Source of the DNA: Pseudoalteromonas luteoviolacea DSM 6061
Lineage (GTDB): Bacteria; Pseudomonadota; Gammaproteobacteria; Enterobacterales; Alteromonadaceae
Direction of reading: 5' to 3'
DNA length: 64,000 nt
NCBI RefSeq assembly: GCF_001625655.1
Contig: NZ_AUYB01000109.1
Coordinates: forward strand, 1 to 64,000
Below the pieces are notes generated by a model. The model saw nothing but the letters and a program-made list of their open reading frames with translations, was not told the DNA's origin and made no database searches. The translations under genes were made by a program, and so were the position numbers. Below are positions 1-8,546 of this stretch, in pieces. Positions within the stretch are counted from its first letter, which is position 1. Each line of letters opens with the position of its first letter.

Positions 1-16
1 ACTGAGCTAATGACCC
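1..16 (-). tRNA. tRNA-Lys(UUU), partial
   Basis: The first 16 bases equal the 5' end of the five complete tRNA-Lys genes that follow, so a sixth copy is cut by the window edge. It is the last visible member of a tandem array read on the minus strand. Confidence 0.9.
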
Positions 17-41
17 GCTCTAATATCCAGGTTTAAGCTAA

Positions 42-117
42 TGGTGGGTCATGATGGACTCGAACCATCGACCAATGGATTAAAAGTCCACTGCTCTACC
101 AACTGAGCTAATGACCC
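42..117 (-). tRNA. tRNA-Lys(UUU)
   Basis: A 76-nt cloverleaf on the minus strand begins GGGTCATTAGCTCAG, has anticodon UUU in the ACTTTTAA loop, a T-arm GGTTCGAGTCC and an encoded CCA 3' end. It is identical to its neighbours and separated from them by spacers of about 21-26 nt, so all are probably processed from one transcript. Confidence 0.97.
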
Positions 118-141
118 GCTCTGGATATTGAAATGCTTAAA

Positions 142-217
142 TGGTGGGTCATGATGGACTCGAACCATCGACCAATGGATTAAAAGTCCACTGCTCTACC
201 AACTGAGCTAATGACCC
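142..217 (-). tRNA. tRNA-Lys(UUU)
   Basis: Identical copy of the 76-nt lysine tRNA with anticodon UUU and encoded CCA. The spacers on both sides differ in sequence while the tRNA body is unchanged, as expected when copies are kept the same by selection or gene conversion. Confidence 0.97.
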
Positions 218-243
218 GCTCGAGGATATGAAACAACTTAAAA

Positions 244-319
244 TGGTGGGTCATGATGGACTCGAACCATCGACCAATGGATTAAAAGTCCACTGCTCTA
301 CCAACTGAGCTAATGACCC
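244..319 (-). tRNA. tRNA-Lys(UUU)
   Basis: Identical copy of the 76-nt lysine tRNA with anticodon UUU and encoded CCA, third complete member from the window start. Confidence 0.97.
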
Positions 320-340
320 GCTCGGGAATTTTACGCTTAA

Positions 341-416
341 TGGTGGGTCATGATGGACTCGAACCATCGACCAATGGATTAAAAGTCCACTGCTCTACCA
401 ACTGAGCTAATGACCC
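341..416 (-). tRNA. tRNA-Lys(UUU)
   Basis: Identical copy of the 76-nt lysine tRNA with anticodon UUU and encoded CCA, with a 24-nt spacer to the promoter-proximal copy. Confidence 0.97.
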
Positions 417-440
417 GCTCATATCAAAATTAAGCAAAAG

Positions 441-516
441 TGGTGGGTCATGATGGACTCGAACCATCGACCAATGGATTAAAAGTCCACTGCTCTACCA
501 ACTGAGCTAATGACCC
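441..516 (-). tRNA. tRNA-Lys(UUU), promoter-proximal copy
   Basis: First gene of the array in transcription order, with the same 76-nt sequence, anticodon UUU and encoded CCA. In E. coli a Lys/Val tRNA cluster also follows ybgF (cpoB), so the position is conserved although only lysine copies are seen here. Confidence 0.97.
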
Positions 517-554
517 ACTCAATGCAGCAATAAGTCGATACCGTATCGCCTGCT

Positions 555-592
555 GCGGGCGCTTATAATACTTATTTAAAATTCTAGTGCAA
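555..592 (-). promoter_or_regulatory. Stable-RNA promoter of the tRNA-Lys array
   Basis: On the minus strand TTGCAC (587-592) and TATTAT (565-570) are 16 bp apart and are followed by the GC-rich discriminator GCGCCCGC (555-562). A GC-rich discriminator is the known mark of stringently controlled rRNA and tRNA promoters, so ppGpp/DksA control is inferred. Confidence 0.75.
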
Positions 593-667
593 CTGAATTA
601 CGCTGTTTTTTTTAAATTTTATGTCTAAGCGCCTATTTTTAGACCACAGTGTACACAAAGCAGCTTA

Positions 668-1423
668 CTAAAGCTTAGATAAGCGCTCTGTTGCTAATTT
701 TGCAGCAGTCGTACTAGGATACTCTTTGATCAAGTCGTTAAACAGTTGCTTTGCTTTTTCTTTATCACCAGCATTTGCAGCCAAGGTACCCAACTTAAGC
801 ATAGCGTCTGGACGCTTGTTAGAATCAGGGAATTGATCAACAACTACTGTGAAGTGCTTTATTGCTTCTGCTGGCTGACTTTTAATAGATTGTAGCTGGC
901 CTAACCAATAATGTGCATTTGGAATATACACAGACTCAGGGAATTGTTGCAAAAAGTTTTGAAACTCAGGGATCGCCGCATCATAGCGCTTATCTTTCAT
1001 GATAAGAGCGACAGCTCGATCATAAGCCTCATTTTCAGACAAATTACTACTCACAGCTTGTTCTCCCACACTTGGGATAGTTGTTGCTGCAATGTCTGAC
1101 TTAGTTTGCTCATAAACTTGTGTGACGCGGTTTTCAATTTCTTGATATAACTCGCGCTGGCGCTGTAAAACCTTTTCAAGCTTGTAGCTTTGCTCATCGG
1201 TAAAACCACGAACTTGGCTGACTTCGTCTTGCAATTGCTGCAATTGTAATTGTAAGTCTGCTTGAACACGATTTCGATTACTCATCATCTTTTCAAGTTC
1301 AGCAACACGCTCTTCAAGCGATTTCTGTGAGTTTGCAGCATCATAAACAGTAGCGGGAGCTGCCCAAATCTGGGAGCTCCCGCTAAGAAAGATGATGGCT
1401 GCCAAAATAGTTTTCGGCTTCAT
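668..1423 (-). CDS. cpoB: Cell division coordinator CpoB (Tol-Pal protein YbgF)
   Basis: Periplasmic TPR protein that in E. coli links the PBP1B/LpoB peptidoglycan synthase to the Tol machine during constriction. The 251-aa product has a Sec signal peptide (residues 1-21), a trimerising coiled coil (about 35-110, rich in Q, E and L) and a C-terminal TPR region (about 130-250) with the typical YxxAVALIMKDKRYDAAI start. It lies 17 bp downstream of pal and ends the tol-pal run, as in enterobacteria. Length matches the family (about 260 aa). Confidence 0.95.
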   Translation of the reverse strand: MKPKTILAAIIFLSGSSQIWAAPATVYDAANSQKSLEERVAELEKMMSNRNRVQADLQLQLQQLQDEVSQVRGFTDEQSYKLEKVLQRQRELYQEIENRVTQVYEQTKSDIAATTIPSVGEQAVSSNLSENEAYDRAVALIMKDKRYDAAIPEFQNFLQQFPESVYIPNAHYWLGQLQSIKSQPAEAIKHFTVVVDQFPDSNKRPDAMLKLGTLAANAGDKEKAKQLFNDLIKEYPSTTAAKLATERLSKL

Positions 1424-1440
1424 AACATCTCTTGTCTAAA

Positions 1441-1977
1441 TTAGTATACCAATACCGCGCGACGGTTCTTAGCAAAAGCTTCTTCAGTGCGCGATTTAAC
1501 CATTGGCTTTTCTTCACCGTAGCTCACTACAGAGATTTGGCTATCTGAAACACCTAGGCTCTCAAGGTACTTAGCAACTGATTTACCACGGCTCTCACCT
1601 AGTGCAATGTTGTACTCAGGTGTACCACGCTCATCTGCGTGACCTTCGATTAGTACTTTAACGCTTGGGTTTTTAACTAGGAAGTCAGCATGTGCTTGTA
1701 GTAACTCAACGTACTCGCTGCGAACAGTAGAGCGGTCAAAATCGAAGTATACGATTTGCTTTTGACGCAAATCAGCATATTTCTTCTGTAGCTTCTCTTC
1801 AGCAGTCATTTGAGGCTTCATTGTACCTACATCAACATTGTCGTTGTTGCTGTTAGAAGAAGCATTGGTTTGCTGACCTTCACCACCGTCAAAATCACCA
1901 GATGATGAGCTACATGCAGCTAAAGTCATTACAGGCAAAGCTACCAATAAAGCCTTTAAAGTTTTGTTAAGTTGCAT
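1441..1977 (-). CDS. pal: Peptidoglycan-associated lipoprotein Pal
   Basis: Outer-membrane lipoprotein that grips peptidoglycan and is concentrated at the septum by TolB and TolA. The 178-aa product has a lipobox LAAC with Cys22 as the lipidation site, a Ser/Gly/Asn-rich linker (about 23-65) and an OmpA-like domain (about 70-178) with the peptidoglycan-binding stretch IEGHADERGTPEYN. It lies 41 bp downstream of tolB in the conserved tolQRAB-pal order. Confidence 0.97.
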   Translation of the reverse strand: MQLNKTLKALLVALPVMTLAACSSSSGDFDGGEGQQTNASSNSNNDNVDVGTMKPQMTAEEKLQKKYADLRQKQIVYFDFDRSTVRSEYVELLQAHADFLVKNPSVKVLIEGHADERGTPEYNIALGESRGKSVAKYLESLGVSDSQISVVSYGEEKPMVKSRTEEAFAKNRRAVLVY

Positions 1978-2018
1978 CGAGTATATTCCTATATCTTTAT
2001 AAGTCTAACCAGTAAATT

Positions 2019-3377
2019 TTACTGTAAAAACGGCGACCAGGCCGGTGCCTTCACTTGCCCGTCAAGTACTGGCAATCTCGCTTTAAAGCGACCGTCCATC
2101 GACACCAGGGCCAAAACCTGCTTATTATTATGCAGGGTACTGTAAATAATCATAGAGCCGTTCGGCGCAATACTCGGGGATTCGTCGAGTCTCGTACGAG
2201 TTAGCACCTGAAACAGCCCTGAATCAAATTCTTTCTTTGCAATATGGTACTGACCTAACGTGCGATTTACCATTACTAATTGTTTACCATCTGGCGTAAT
2301 AGAACCAGCTAAGTTCATATCGCCATCAAAGGTTACACGTCTAGATCTACCAGTATCTAAATTTAACTTATATATCTGGGCATTACCACCCCTTTCAGAC
2401 GTATAAACAATTTCTCTGCCATTTGGATGCCAACTTGGCTCAGTATCTATACTTCTGTGCTTAGTTAAGCGCTTTTCGCTGCGGGTTTCCAAGTCAATAA
2501 CGTACACTTCTGTCGCTCCGCCTTTGTCTTTTGATAAGACCACTAACATTTGCGTGCCATCAGGCGAAAACTGCGGTGCACCATTAATGCCTTTGTAGCT
2601 GGTGATCTTTTCTCGCTTACCTGTATAAATATCTTGAACATAGATCTGTGACTGGCGGTTTTCAAAAGTAACATATGCCAGTTTATTACCATCAGGAGAC
2701 CAAGCTGGTGACATTAAAGGCTCTTTGGAGCGAAGTAGCACCTGCTCATTAAAGCCGTCGTAATCTGCCACTACAAGCTGATATGGCTTATCCTGCTCTT
2801 CACGTACTATCACATAAGCGATCTTGGTTCTAAACGCACCTCGCTCACCGGTCAACGCTTCATATACAACATCACTGATTTGATGAGAATAATAACGGAA
2901 TGAATCACTATCAATCACACTTTGGCGGCTTTCCATAACGTGATCTTGGCTCTTCATTAACTTGCCATTGCTCATCATACGCGTTTCACCACCTGTAATT
3001 TGTGCGCGTAACACGTCAATAAGCTCATACTTTACCAAATAGCGATTGGCAGGCTGCTGTGTCACAGTACCAATTACAATCGCCTCAACACCAAGGCTCA
3101 CCCAAGCGTCGTAATCAACTTCTTCATCTGTCGTGGGTAACTGAGGCATTTGCTCTTCAGAAACAGGCTTAAATTTACCACTTCTCATTAAGTCGGCAGC
3201 AATCACCGAGCTAATTTCTGAAGGTGCTTCCCCATTACCTATGTATTTAAATGGCACAACCCCAATCGGTCTTGCACTGTCGACCCCTTCGGTAATGACA
3301 ATTTCGAGTGCCGCATTGGCAAGGGTCGTCATACCGAAAGCAAAAACCAACAATATGTTCTTAAAATGCTTTAACAT
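2019..3377 (-). CDS. tolB: Tol-Pal system beta-propeller protein TolB
   Basis: Periplasmic component that shuttles between Pal and TolA. The 452-aa product has a signal peptide (cut near residue 22, after LANA), an N-terminal alpha/beta domain (about 25-165) and a six-bladed propeller (about 185-450) with repeated SPDG/TPDG/HPNG turns such as [16 protein letters not shown]. Length is close to E. coli TolB (430 aa). It follows tolA by 9 bp and is part of one transcription unit. Confidence 0.97.
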   Translation of the reverse strand: MLKHFKNILLVFAFGMTTLANAALEIVITEGVDSARPIGVVPFKYIGNGEAPSEISSVIAADLMRSGKFKPVSEEQMPQLPTTDEEVDYDAWVSLGVEAIVIGTVTQQPANRYLVKYELIDVLRAQITGGETRMMSNGKLMKSQDHVMESRQSVIDSDSFRYYSHQISDVVYEALTGERGAFRTKIAYVIVREEQDKPYQLVVADYDGFNEQVLLRSKEPLMSPAWSPDGNKLAYVTFENRQSQIYVQDIYTGKREKITSYKGINGAPQFSPDGTQMLVVLSKDKGGATEVYVIDLETRSEKRLTKHRSIDTEPSWHPNGREIVYTSERGGNAQIYKLNLDTGRSRRVTFDGDMNLAGSITPDGKQLVMVNRTLGQYHIAKKEFDSGLFQVLTRTRLDESPSIAPNGSMIIYSTLHNNKQVLALVSMDGRFKARLPVLDGQVKAPAWSPFLQ

Positions 3378-3386
3378 GGTTTTCCT

Positions 3387-4328
3387 TTAAAGGTTTGGTT
3401 TAATCGTTAAATTAATATTTTTAAGCTGCTCAAAGACATCTTTGTCTTTAGAAACTGGTAAAGTATCCGCCATACGCACAGCTCTTAGAGCAGCTTCACA
3501 GACCAATTTATCACCACCTAGAGATTTAGCTTGTGTTACTAGCCCATTGAATCCCAGACGAATATTCAAACGGCATTGCTTACCTTTCATCTTTTCATCG
3601 ATCAATAGATTAGACTGAATACGCTGCATAATAAGCGCTTTGTATTTGTCTACTTCACCTAAAACTTGTTGTTGACGAACTTTGGCGCGTGCAGCTTGTT
3701 CTTGAGCTAACTGCTCTTGTAATAGCTGTTCTTGCAAGGCCTTTTGACGTGCCTGCTCGGCAGCTTCGGCTTTGCGCTTGGCTTCTTCTTCTTGGCGCTT
3801 ACGTTTAGCTTCAGCTTCTTTCAAGCGCTCTTCTTCAGACTTGCGTTTTTCTGCTGCCGCTTTTGCAGCACGCTCAGCTTGTAGCTTTTCTTTGCGTGCT
3901 TTTTCAGCATCCGCTCGTTGCTTTTTCTCGACCTCACGGGCTTTTTTAGCCTGTGCTTCTGCTTTACGCTTTTCTGCCAGCTTTGCTTGTCGCTGCTGTT
4001 CTAACTTTTTAATCCGTCTTGCTTCCGCTTCTCGGTCTTTACGGGCTTGAAGCGCTCTGCGTTCCAAATCGCGGATACGCTTTTCTTCAGCACGCTTTTT
4101 CGCATCTTCTTGTCTTTTTAATTCAGCCACTTTACGTTCAACCGCTTGTTGATCAACGGAAATAGCAGAGACTACTTTTTCTTCTTCAACGGATTCACTG
4201 ACTGGATTGAGCTGCACTTGCATCACGGTAGGCTTTGACATTTGCAAATTAGCTGAAGCAAACAACATCCCCGCTAGCGCAAAATGAAGCAGAAACGACT
4301 TGATAATTCCGCTTGTTAACGCATCCAT
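3387..4328 (-). CDS. tolA: Cell envelope integrity protein TolA
   Basis: Inner-membrane protein that spans the periplasm and passes TolQR energy to TolB-Pal. The 313-aa product has one N-terminal membrane helix (about 8-28), a long charged helix (about 60-215) almost wholly Lys, Arg, Glu, Ala and Gln, and a compact C-terminal domain (about 220-313) with two Cys (CRLNIRLGFNG and LVCEAAL) that likely form its disulfide. The start codon overlaps the tolR stop by 1 base, implying coupled translation. Confidence 0.95.
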   Translation of the reverse strand: MDALTSGIIKSFLLHFALAGMLFASANLQMSKPTVMQVQLNPVSESVEEEKVVSAISVDQQAVERKVAELKRQEDAKKRAEEKRIRDLERRALQARKDREAEARRIKKLEQQRQAKLAEKRKAEAQAKKAREVEKKQRADAEKARKEKLQAERAAKAAAEKRKSEEERLKEAEAKRKRQEEEAKRKAEAAEQARQKALQEQLLQEQLAQEQAARAKVRQQQVLGEVDKYKALIMQRIQSNLLIDEKMKGKQCRLNIRLGFNGLVTQAKSLGGDKLVCEAALRAVRMADTLPVSKDKDVFEQLKNINLTIKPNL

Positions 4329-4756
4329 TAGTTGTCCTCAAACGATTTAGTCATTAATCCTACCGAAGGTACGCCTGCGTTTTTTAAAAAGTCCATCAAC
4401 AACAATACTTCTTGGTAAGACACTCGACCAGACCCCTTGATCAACACCGGAGTATCTGGATTCTGCTGCAATTTAAGTTTGATAATTGCAGCAACTTCCA
4501 CTGCGTCCATTGGTGCTTCAGGATCAGTGCCTACTGACACAAAGTAACGTCCCTCTGCATCAATACTTGCGATAATAGGCGGCGCATCTTTCGTCTCTAC
4601 CAAATCAGATTCTTGCATCTGAGGTAGATCAACTTTTACACCATGCGTAATCAGGGGAGCTGTTGCCATAAAGATAATCAGCAATACCAACATCACGTCG
4701 ATGTATGGCACCACATTTATCTCTGCAACAGGGCGTCTCTTTTTAGGCTGATACAT
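4328..4756 (-). CDS. tolR: Biopolymer transport protein TolR
   Basis: Part of the proton-driven TolQR motor. The 142-aa product has a basic cytoplasmic N terminus, one membrane helix (about 17-38) with the essential Asp in the [17 protein letters not shown] segment, and an ExbD/TolR periplasmic domain. It overlaps tolQ by 14 bases and tolA by 1 base, so the three are translationally linked. Confidence 0.96.
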   Translation of the reverse strand: MYQPKKRRPVAEINVVPYIDVMLVLLIIFMATAPLITHGVKVDLPQMQESDLVETKDAPPIIASIDAEGRYFVSVGTDPEAPMDAVEVAAIIKLKLQQNPDTPVLIKGSGRVSYQEVLLLMDFLKNAGVPSVGLMTKSFEDN

Positions 4757-5447
4757 TGCTTTTCGCCTCTACTAACGTGGCAGCTTGACGATGTAAAATA
4801 TTGGCAAACTCTTCCATAAAATTGGCGTAGTTCACTTCTAGTTTTTCAACATGCTTAGCAAAGCGGTTGTAAGCCATTACAGCAGGAATGGCGGCAAATA
4901 GGCCCATTGCAGTTGCAATCAATGCTTCGGCAATACCCGGTGCCACCATTTGCAATGTAGCTTGCTTTACATTGCCAAGCGCAATAAACGCGGTCATGAT
5001 CCCCCACACCGTACCAAATAGCCCTATGTAAGGACTTATTGAACCAACCGTTGCCAAAAATGAAAGGCTTGATTCTAATTTTTCTACTTCACGAGATAAT
5101 GCAACACGCATTGAACGGTGTGTGCCATCTAAAATCATATTTGCCGAACCAGTATTGTTCTTTTTATGTCTGGCAAATTCTTTAAAGCCAGCCACAAATA
5201 AAGCTTCCAAACCTTTTGAGCTTCCCGAACGAGCTGTGATTTCGTTATATAACTTTCCTAAATCCATTCCTGACCAAAATTGCTGCTCAAACTTTCTCGC
5301 GTCGCTTTGGGCTTCAGCAATCACTGCGCGGCGTTGGAATATGATCGCCCAAGACGCAATCGACATACCCACTAAAGTCAACATTACAAGTTGAACAAGC
5401 ACACTGGCTTCTAAGATTAGATCAATGAAATTTAGACCCGATTCCAC
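4743..5447 (-). CDS. tolQ: Tol-Pal system protein TolQ
   Basis: MotA/TolQ/ExbB-type proton channel subunit. The 234-aa product has three membrane helices (about 15-37, 132-158, 170-192) with the conserved [18 protein letters not shown] segment in the second and [18 protein letters not shown] in the third. It is the first gene of the tol-pal unit in this window. The usual upstream partner ybgC is not present; instead 843 bp of non-coding DNA separates tolQ from ruvB. Confidence 0.96.
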   Translation of the reverse strand: MESGLNFIDLILEASVLVQLVMLTLVGMSIASWAIIFQRRAVIAEAQSDARKFEQQFWSGMDLGKLYNEITARSGSSKGLEALFVAGFKEFARHKKNNTGSANMILDGTHRSMRVALSREVEKLESSLSFLATVGSISPYIGLFGTVWGIMTAFIALGNVKQATLQMVAPGIAEALIATAMGLFAAIPAVMAYNRFAKHVEKLEVNYANFMEEFANILHRQAATLVEAKSNVSA

Positions 5448-5963
5448 GTTTTAACACTCCTAATAATATTGTGTACCCGGCATGGCGCCTTTCAACTGAT
5501 AGACTTCAAGCACGACAAAAGGTTCAGCTAGTTTAACCACACAAATAGTGCCTTACAATGTCAAAGCTATAAAATTAGCGTAAATGTCGATAAATGACAC
5601 AATCTGCCCCTTGGTCCCTATTTATTGAGCTGTAAGGATATATCAATAATTAAGTCCTTTTATTTCTAGTGACTCCAATGCAATTAACATTTTTATTCCA
5701 GCGAGCTGAACGCAGCCTAAATATTTACTCAACATGCATAAAAGCCCTAATTTATTCACTTTGAACGAATAAATGCTCAAAAACCGATTGGTAATACCAA
5801 TTAACAACAATTTATCTAATATTCACAATCTGCGCATAATTAATACAAAGCCAATAAAAACAACAAGATAAAAATACAAATAGAGTCGTTAATTAACCAT
5901 AAGAAAATAGCCACCGAATTTTCACATTAGTTTTTTTTATCTGAAAGATATAATTTTTCTAGT

Positions 5964-5992
5964 TTGATAAACACCACTGAAGTCTTTAATAT
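5964..5992 (+). promoter_or_regulatory. Sigma-70-type promoter for a candidate RNA
   Basis: TTGATA (5964-5969) and TAATAT (5987-5992) are separated by exactly 17 bp on the plus strand. No plus-strand coding frame follows, but a strong terminator lies at 6148-6175. Confidence 0.55.
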
Positions 5993-5998
5993 ACACCC

Positions 5999-6175
5999 TG
6001 TACTGAGCGCACTGCTTAACGCAATGCAAAGCCAGTTACCTAAGTAATAGATGTCTGATTGTTCTATTACTTTGATGAGAAACTTTTGGATAAAACCTTA
6101 ACAGACTCATCAGTTCCCTGGATTACTTCCTTCAACTTGTTGTTTTCGCCCGCACACATGTGCGGGCTTTTTTTT
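5999..6175 (+). ncRNA. Candidate small RNA of about 175 nt in the tolQ-ruvB gap
   Basis: The predicted start is about 6-7 nt after the -10 box and the end is the terminator at 6148-6175. The segment holds hairpins AGTAATAG...CTATTACT (about 6042-6070) and GATGAG...CTCATC (about 6073-6110), and no credible coding frame with a ribosome binding site. It does not resemble 6S, Spot 42, RyhB or tmRNA as far as I can tell by eye. Both neighbouring genes lie on the opposite strand, so this would be a stand-alone unit. Confidence 0.45.
6148..6175 (+). terminator. Rho-independent terminator of the candidate RNA
   Basis: GCCCGCAC-ACAT-GTGCGGGC forms an 8-bp perfect GC-rich stem and is followed directly by at least eight T on the plus strand. 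The T-run is only on the plus side, so it does not serve ruvB or tolQ. Confidence 0.85.
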
Positions 6176-6290
6176 GCCTGCGATTTAGTAAACTACGATT
6201 GGGAAGCCAATAAGAAAAGTCGAAGTAATTGAAGTTATAAAGGAAGGAACATAAGCCACAGTAAATGCATACGGTGGCTTTGAAGCAGGC

Positions 6291-7292
6291 TTATTCTTTG
6301 CTTAAGTCAAAATGCATATATGCTCGATCAGAGACTATGCGTCCCCTTGGAGTACGCTGAATAAACCCTTGTTGAATCAAGAAAGGTTCGATGACATCTT
6401 CGATGGTTTCTTTTTCTTCACCGATCGCTGCTGCTAAGTTATCTAGACCAACAGGGCCACCAGTAAATTTTTCTATAATGGCAAGCAAATACTTTCTGTC
6501 CATATAATCGAAGCCGCATTTATCTACGTCCACCATGTCCAACGCTTGGCTCGCTATCTGTGCGTCTACACTGCCGTCACCTTTTACATCTGCAAAGTCA
6601 CGTACTCGTCGTAGCAAACGATTTGCAATACGAGGAGTCCCTCTTGCTCGTTTTGCGACTTCCCTTGCCCCTTCTTCAGATGTCTCAAGATTCAAAAAGT
6701 GTGCTGAGCGGCTGACTATCGTTGCCAGATCTTCCACAGAGTAAAATTCAAGACGTTGAACAATACCAAACCTATCGCGAAGCGGTGATGTCAAAGAACC
6801 AGCCCTTGTGGTGGCACCCACTAGTGTAAATGGTGGTAAGTCTAATTTTATAGAGCGAGCAGCTGGCCCCTCTCCTATCATAATGTCTAATTGATAGTCC
6901 TCCATGGCTGGATACAAAATTTCTTCAACTTGCGGGCTGAGGCGGTGTATCTCATCGATAAACAATACATCACCTTCCTCTAAATTGGTGAGCATTGCAG
7001 CCAGATCTCCAGCTTTTTCAAGTACAGGCCCTGAAGTGGTTTTAATGTTAACACCAAGTTCATTGGCCACGATATTTGCTAGAGTCGTTTTGCCCAGCCC
7101 TGGTGGCCCAAATATTAGCAAGTGATCCAATGCCTCACCACGTGACCGCGCAGCCTCAATAAAAATTTCCATTTGCTGCTTAACATGGGGCTGTCCCGTG
7201 TAGTCATTTAAAAGCTTCGGGCGAATAGCACGGTCTATTTGCTCTTCATTGCCCTGCACCTCGGGCTCAATAAGTCTATCTGCTTCTATCAT
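6291..7292 (-). CDS. ruvB: Holliday junction branch migration helicase RuvB
   Basis: Hexameric AAA+ motor that drives branch migration with RuvA. The 333-aa product has Walker [10 protein letters not shown] (residues 62-70), Walker B with DEIH (about 113-116), sensor motif GATTRAG and a C-terminal winged-helix region containing RTPRGR. It is separated from ruvA by 2 bp. Length matches E. coli RuvB (336 aa). Confidence 0.98.
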   Translation of the reverse strand: MIEADRLIEPEVQGNEEQIDRAIRPKLLNDYTGQPHVKQQMEIFIEAARSRGEALDHLLIFGPPGLGKTTLANIVANELGVNIKTTSGPVLEKAGDLAAMLTNLEEGDVLFIDEIHRLSPQVEEILYPAMEDYQLDIMIGEGPAARSIKLDLPPFTLVGATTRAGSLTSPLRDRFGIVQRLEFYSVEDLATIVSRSAHFLNLETSEEGAREVAKRARGTPRIANRLLRRVRDFADVKGDGSVDAQIASQALDMVDVDKCGFDYMDRKYLLAIIEKFTGGPVGLDNLAAAIGEEKETIEDVIEPFLIQQGFIQRTPRGRIVSDRAYMHFDLSKE

Positions 7293-7294
7293 AA

Positions 7295-7912
7295 TTACAT
7301 CATGGATTTGAGAGCTTCTTTAATCAAGGTTTCAGCATCTAAGCCTTCACCCTTAACACCTTTCACTGCTTTTTGAGCTTGTGCCGCTTTATAGCCTAAT
7401 GCCATTAAAGCTGCAATTGCGTCGTCAGCGGGTAATGCACCCACAGTAGGATCTTCTTGTGGCGGCAGCACAGCGTTATCACTGTATGGCGTAAACAAGT
7501 CATGACCAAAATCTTTAAGCTTGTCTTTCATTTCTAAGACTAGTCGCTCTGCTGTCTTTTTGCCCACTCCTGGGATTTTAACGAGCGTTGACGCATCTCC
7601 ATTATTAACGCATTGAACAAATTGCTCTGCCGACATGCCAGACAAAATAGCTAAGGCCAATTTGGGACCTACACCATTTGCTTTAATTAACTCTCTAAAC
7701 AATGCTCTTTCGGTCTTGTGATTAAAACCAAATAGTAATTGCGCATCTTCGCGCACTACGAAGTGTGTAAAAATCGCAGCAGCTTGCCCAACACTTGGCA
7801 GCTCATAAAAGCATGTCATCGGCATTTGCACTTCATAGCCGACTCCGTTGACATCAATTAAGATCTCTGGCGGCTGTTTCTCTAATAAAGTTCCACTTAA
7901 TTTGCCTATCAT
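7295..7912 (-). CDS. ruvA: Holliday junction branch migration protein RuvA
   Basis: DNA-binding tetramer that recognises four-way junctions and loads RuvB. The 205-aa product has an N-terminal OB fold (about 1-65), tandem helix-hairpin-helix motifs (including [13 protein letters not shown] and [18 protein letters not shown]) and a C-terminal RuvB-binding domain after an acidic linker. It is 2 bp from ruvC and from ruvB, so ruvC-ruvA-ruvB form one operon. Confidence 0.98.
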   Translation of the reverse strand: MIGKLSGTLLEKQPPEILIDVNGVGYEVQMPMTCFYELPSVGQAAAIFTHFVVREDAQLLFGFNHKTERALFRELIKANGVGPKLALAILSGMSAEQFVQCVNNGDASTLVKIPGVGKKTAERLVLEMKDKLKDFGHDLFTPYSDNAVLPPQEDPTVGALPADDAIAALMALGYKAAQAQKAVKGVKGEGLDAETLIKEALKSMM

Positions 7913-7914
7913 AA

Positions 7915-8436
7915 TTACCTTAACCTTCCACGAACTGTTTTTTTAGCATTGCCTGCCAATCGAATTAAATTTTGTTCAGAGTGTGCGTGACAAATTGCAA
8001 TAGCCAGCGCATCAGCGGCATCGGCCTGCGGGGTACCTGGTAGCTTTAAAATTCGTTTTACCATTTCCTGTACTTGAGATTTGTTTGCGCCACCAGTTCC
8101 AACTACCGCCTGCTTTATTTGCCTAGCCGAGTATTCATGTACCGGCACTTCTTGCATTGTTGCGGCAACAATCGCTGCACCACGAGCTTGCCCGAGCTTT
8201 AACGCAGAGTCCGGGTTATGTGCCATAAAAACTTGCTCAATCGCAAAGCTATCTGGCGAAAACTGCTCTATTAGTTGACTAACCCCTTGATAAATCATTT
8301 TCAATCTCATGGGAAAGTCATGATCAGCAAGCTTGATACAGCCACTGCCAAGATACTGAAATTTTGCACCTTGATGTTGGATAACACCATAACCGGTAAA
8401 TCTGGAACCTGGGTCTATCCCCAATAAAACTGCCAA
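7915..8436 (-). CDS. ruvC: Crossover junction endodeoxyribonuclease RuvC
   Basis: Dimeric nuclease that cuts Holliday junctions. The 173-aa product has an RNase H-like fold with the catalytic acidic residues visible in GIDPGSR (Asp8), FAIEQVF and [12 protein letters not shown]. It is the first gene of ruvCAB and its promoter carries a LexA box at 8477-8492, so the operon is probably SOS-induced, which holds for ruvAB in E. coli. Confidence 0.98.
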   Translation of the reverse strand: MAVLLGIDPGSRFTGYGVIQHQGAKFQYLGSGCIKLADHDFPMRLKMIYQGVSQLIEQFSPDSFAIEQVFMAHNPDSALKLGQARGAAIVAATMQEVPVHEYSARQIKQAVVGTGGANKSQVQEMVKRILKLPGTPQADAADALAIAICHAHSEQNLIRLAGNAKKTVRGRLR

Positions 8437-8470
8437 GGCATTACTCTCTTAATTTTTTCCACATCATGCC

Positions 8471-8498
8471 AAAATACTGTATAGATTACCAGTATCAA
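8471..8498 (-). promoter_or_regulatory. ruvC promoter with LexA box in its spacer
   Basis: On the minus strand TTGATA (8493-8498) and TATTTT (8471-8476) are 16 bp apart, and the whole spacer (8477-8492) is a LexA-type site with the CTG-N10-CAG core. LexA bound there would block RNA polymerase directly. Confidence 0.65.
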
Positions 8499-8501
8499 AA
8501 C

Positions 8502-8530
8502 AAAAAAGGCGGCCATTCGGGCCGCCTTTT
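8502..8530 (-). terminator. aspS terminator
   Basis: AAGGCGGC and GCCGCCTT form a strong stem. On the minus strand the hairpin is followed by a T-run (a run of A at 8502-8507 on the plus strand), 16 bp after the aspS stop codon. It separates aspS from the ruvC promoter. Confidence 0.85.
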
Positions 8531-8546
8531 CAAGCATGTTTCGTAA

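Noticed and set aside
3772..4050. Plus-strand open frame of 92 codons inside tolA
   Set aside because: It is the antisense of the tolA Lys/Arg/Glu helix; Ser/Ala/Arg composition comes from the repeated codons and no ribosome site is seen.
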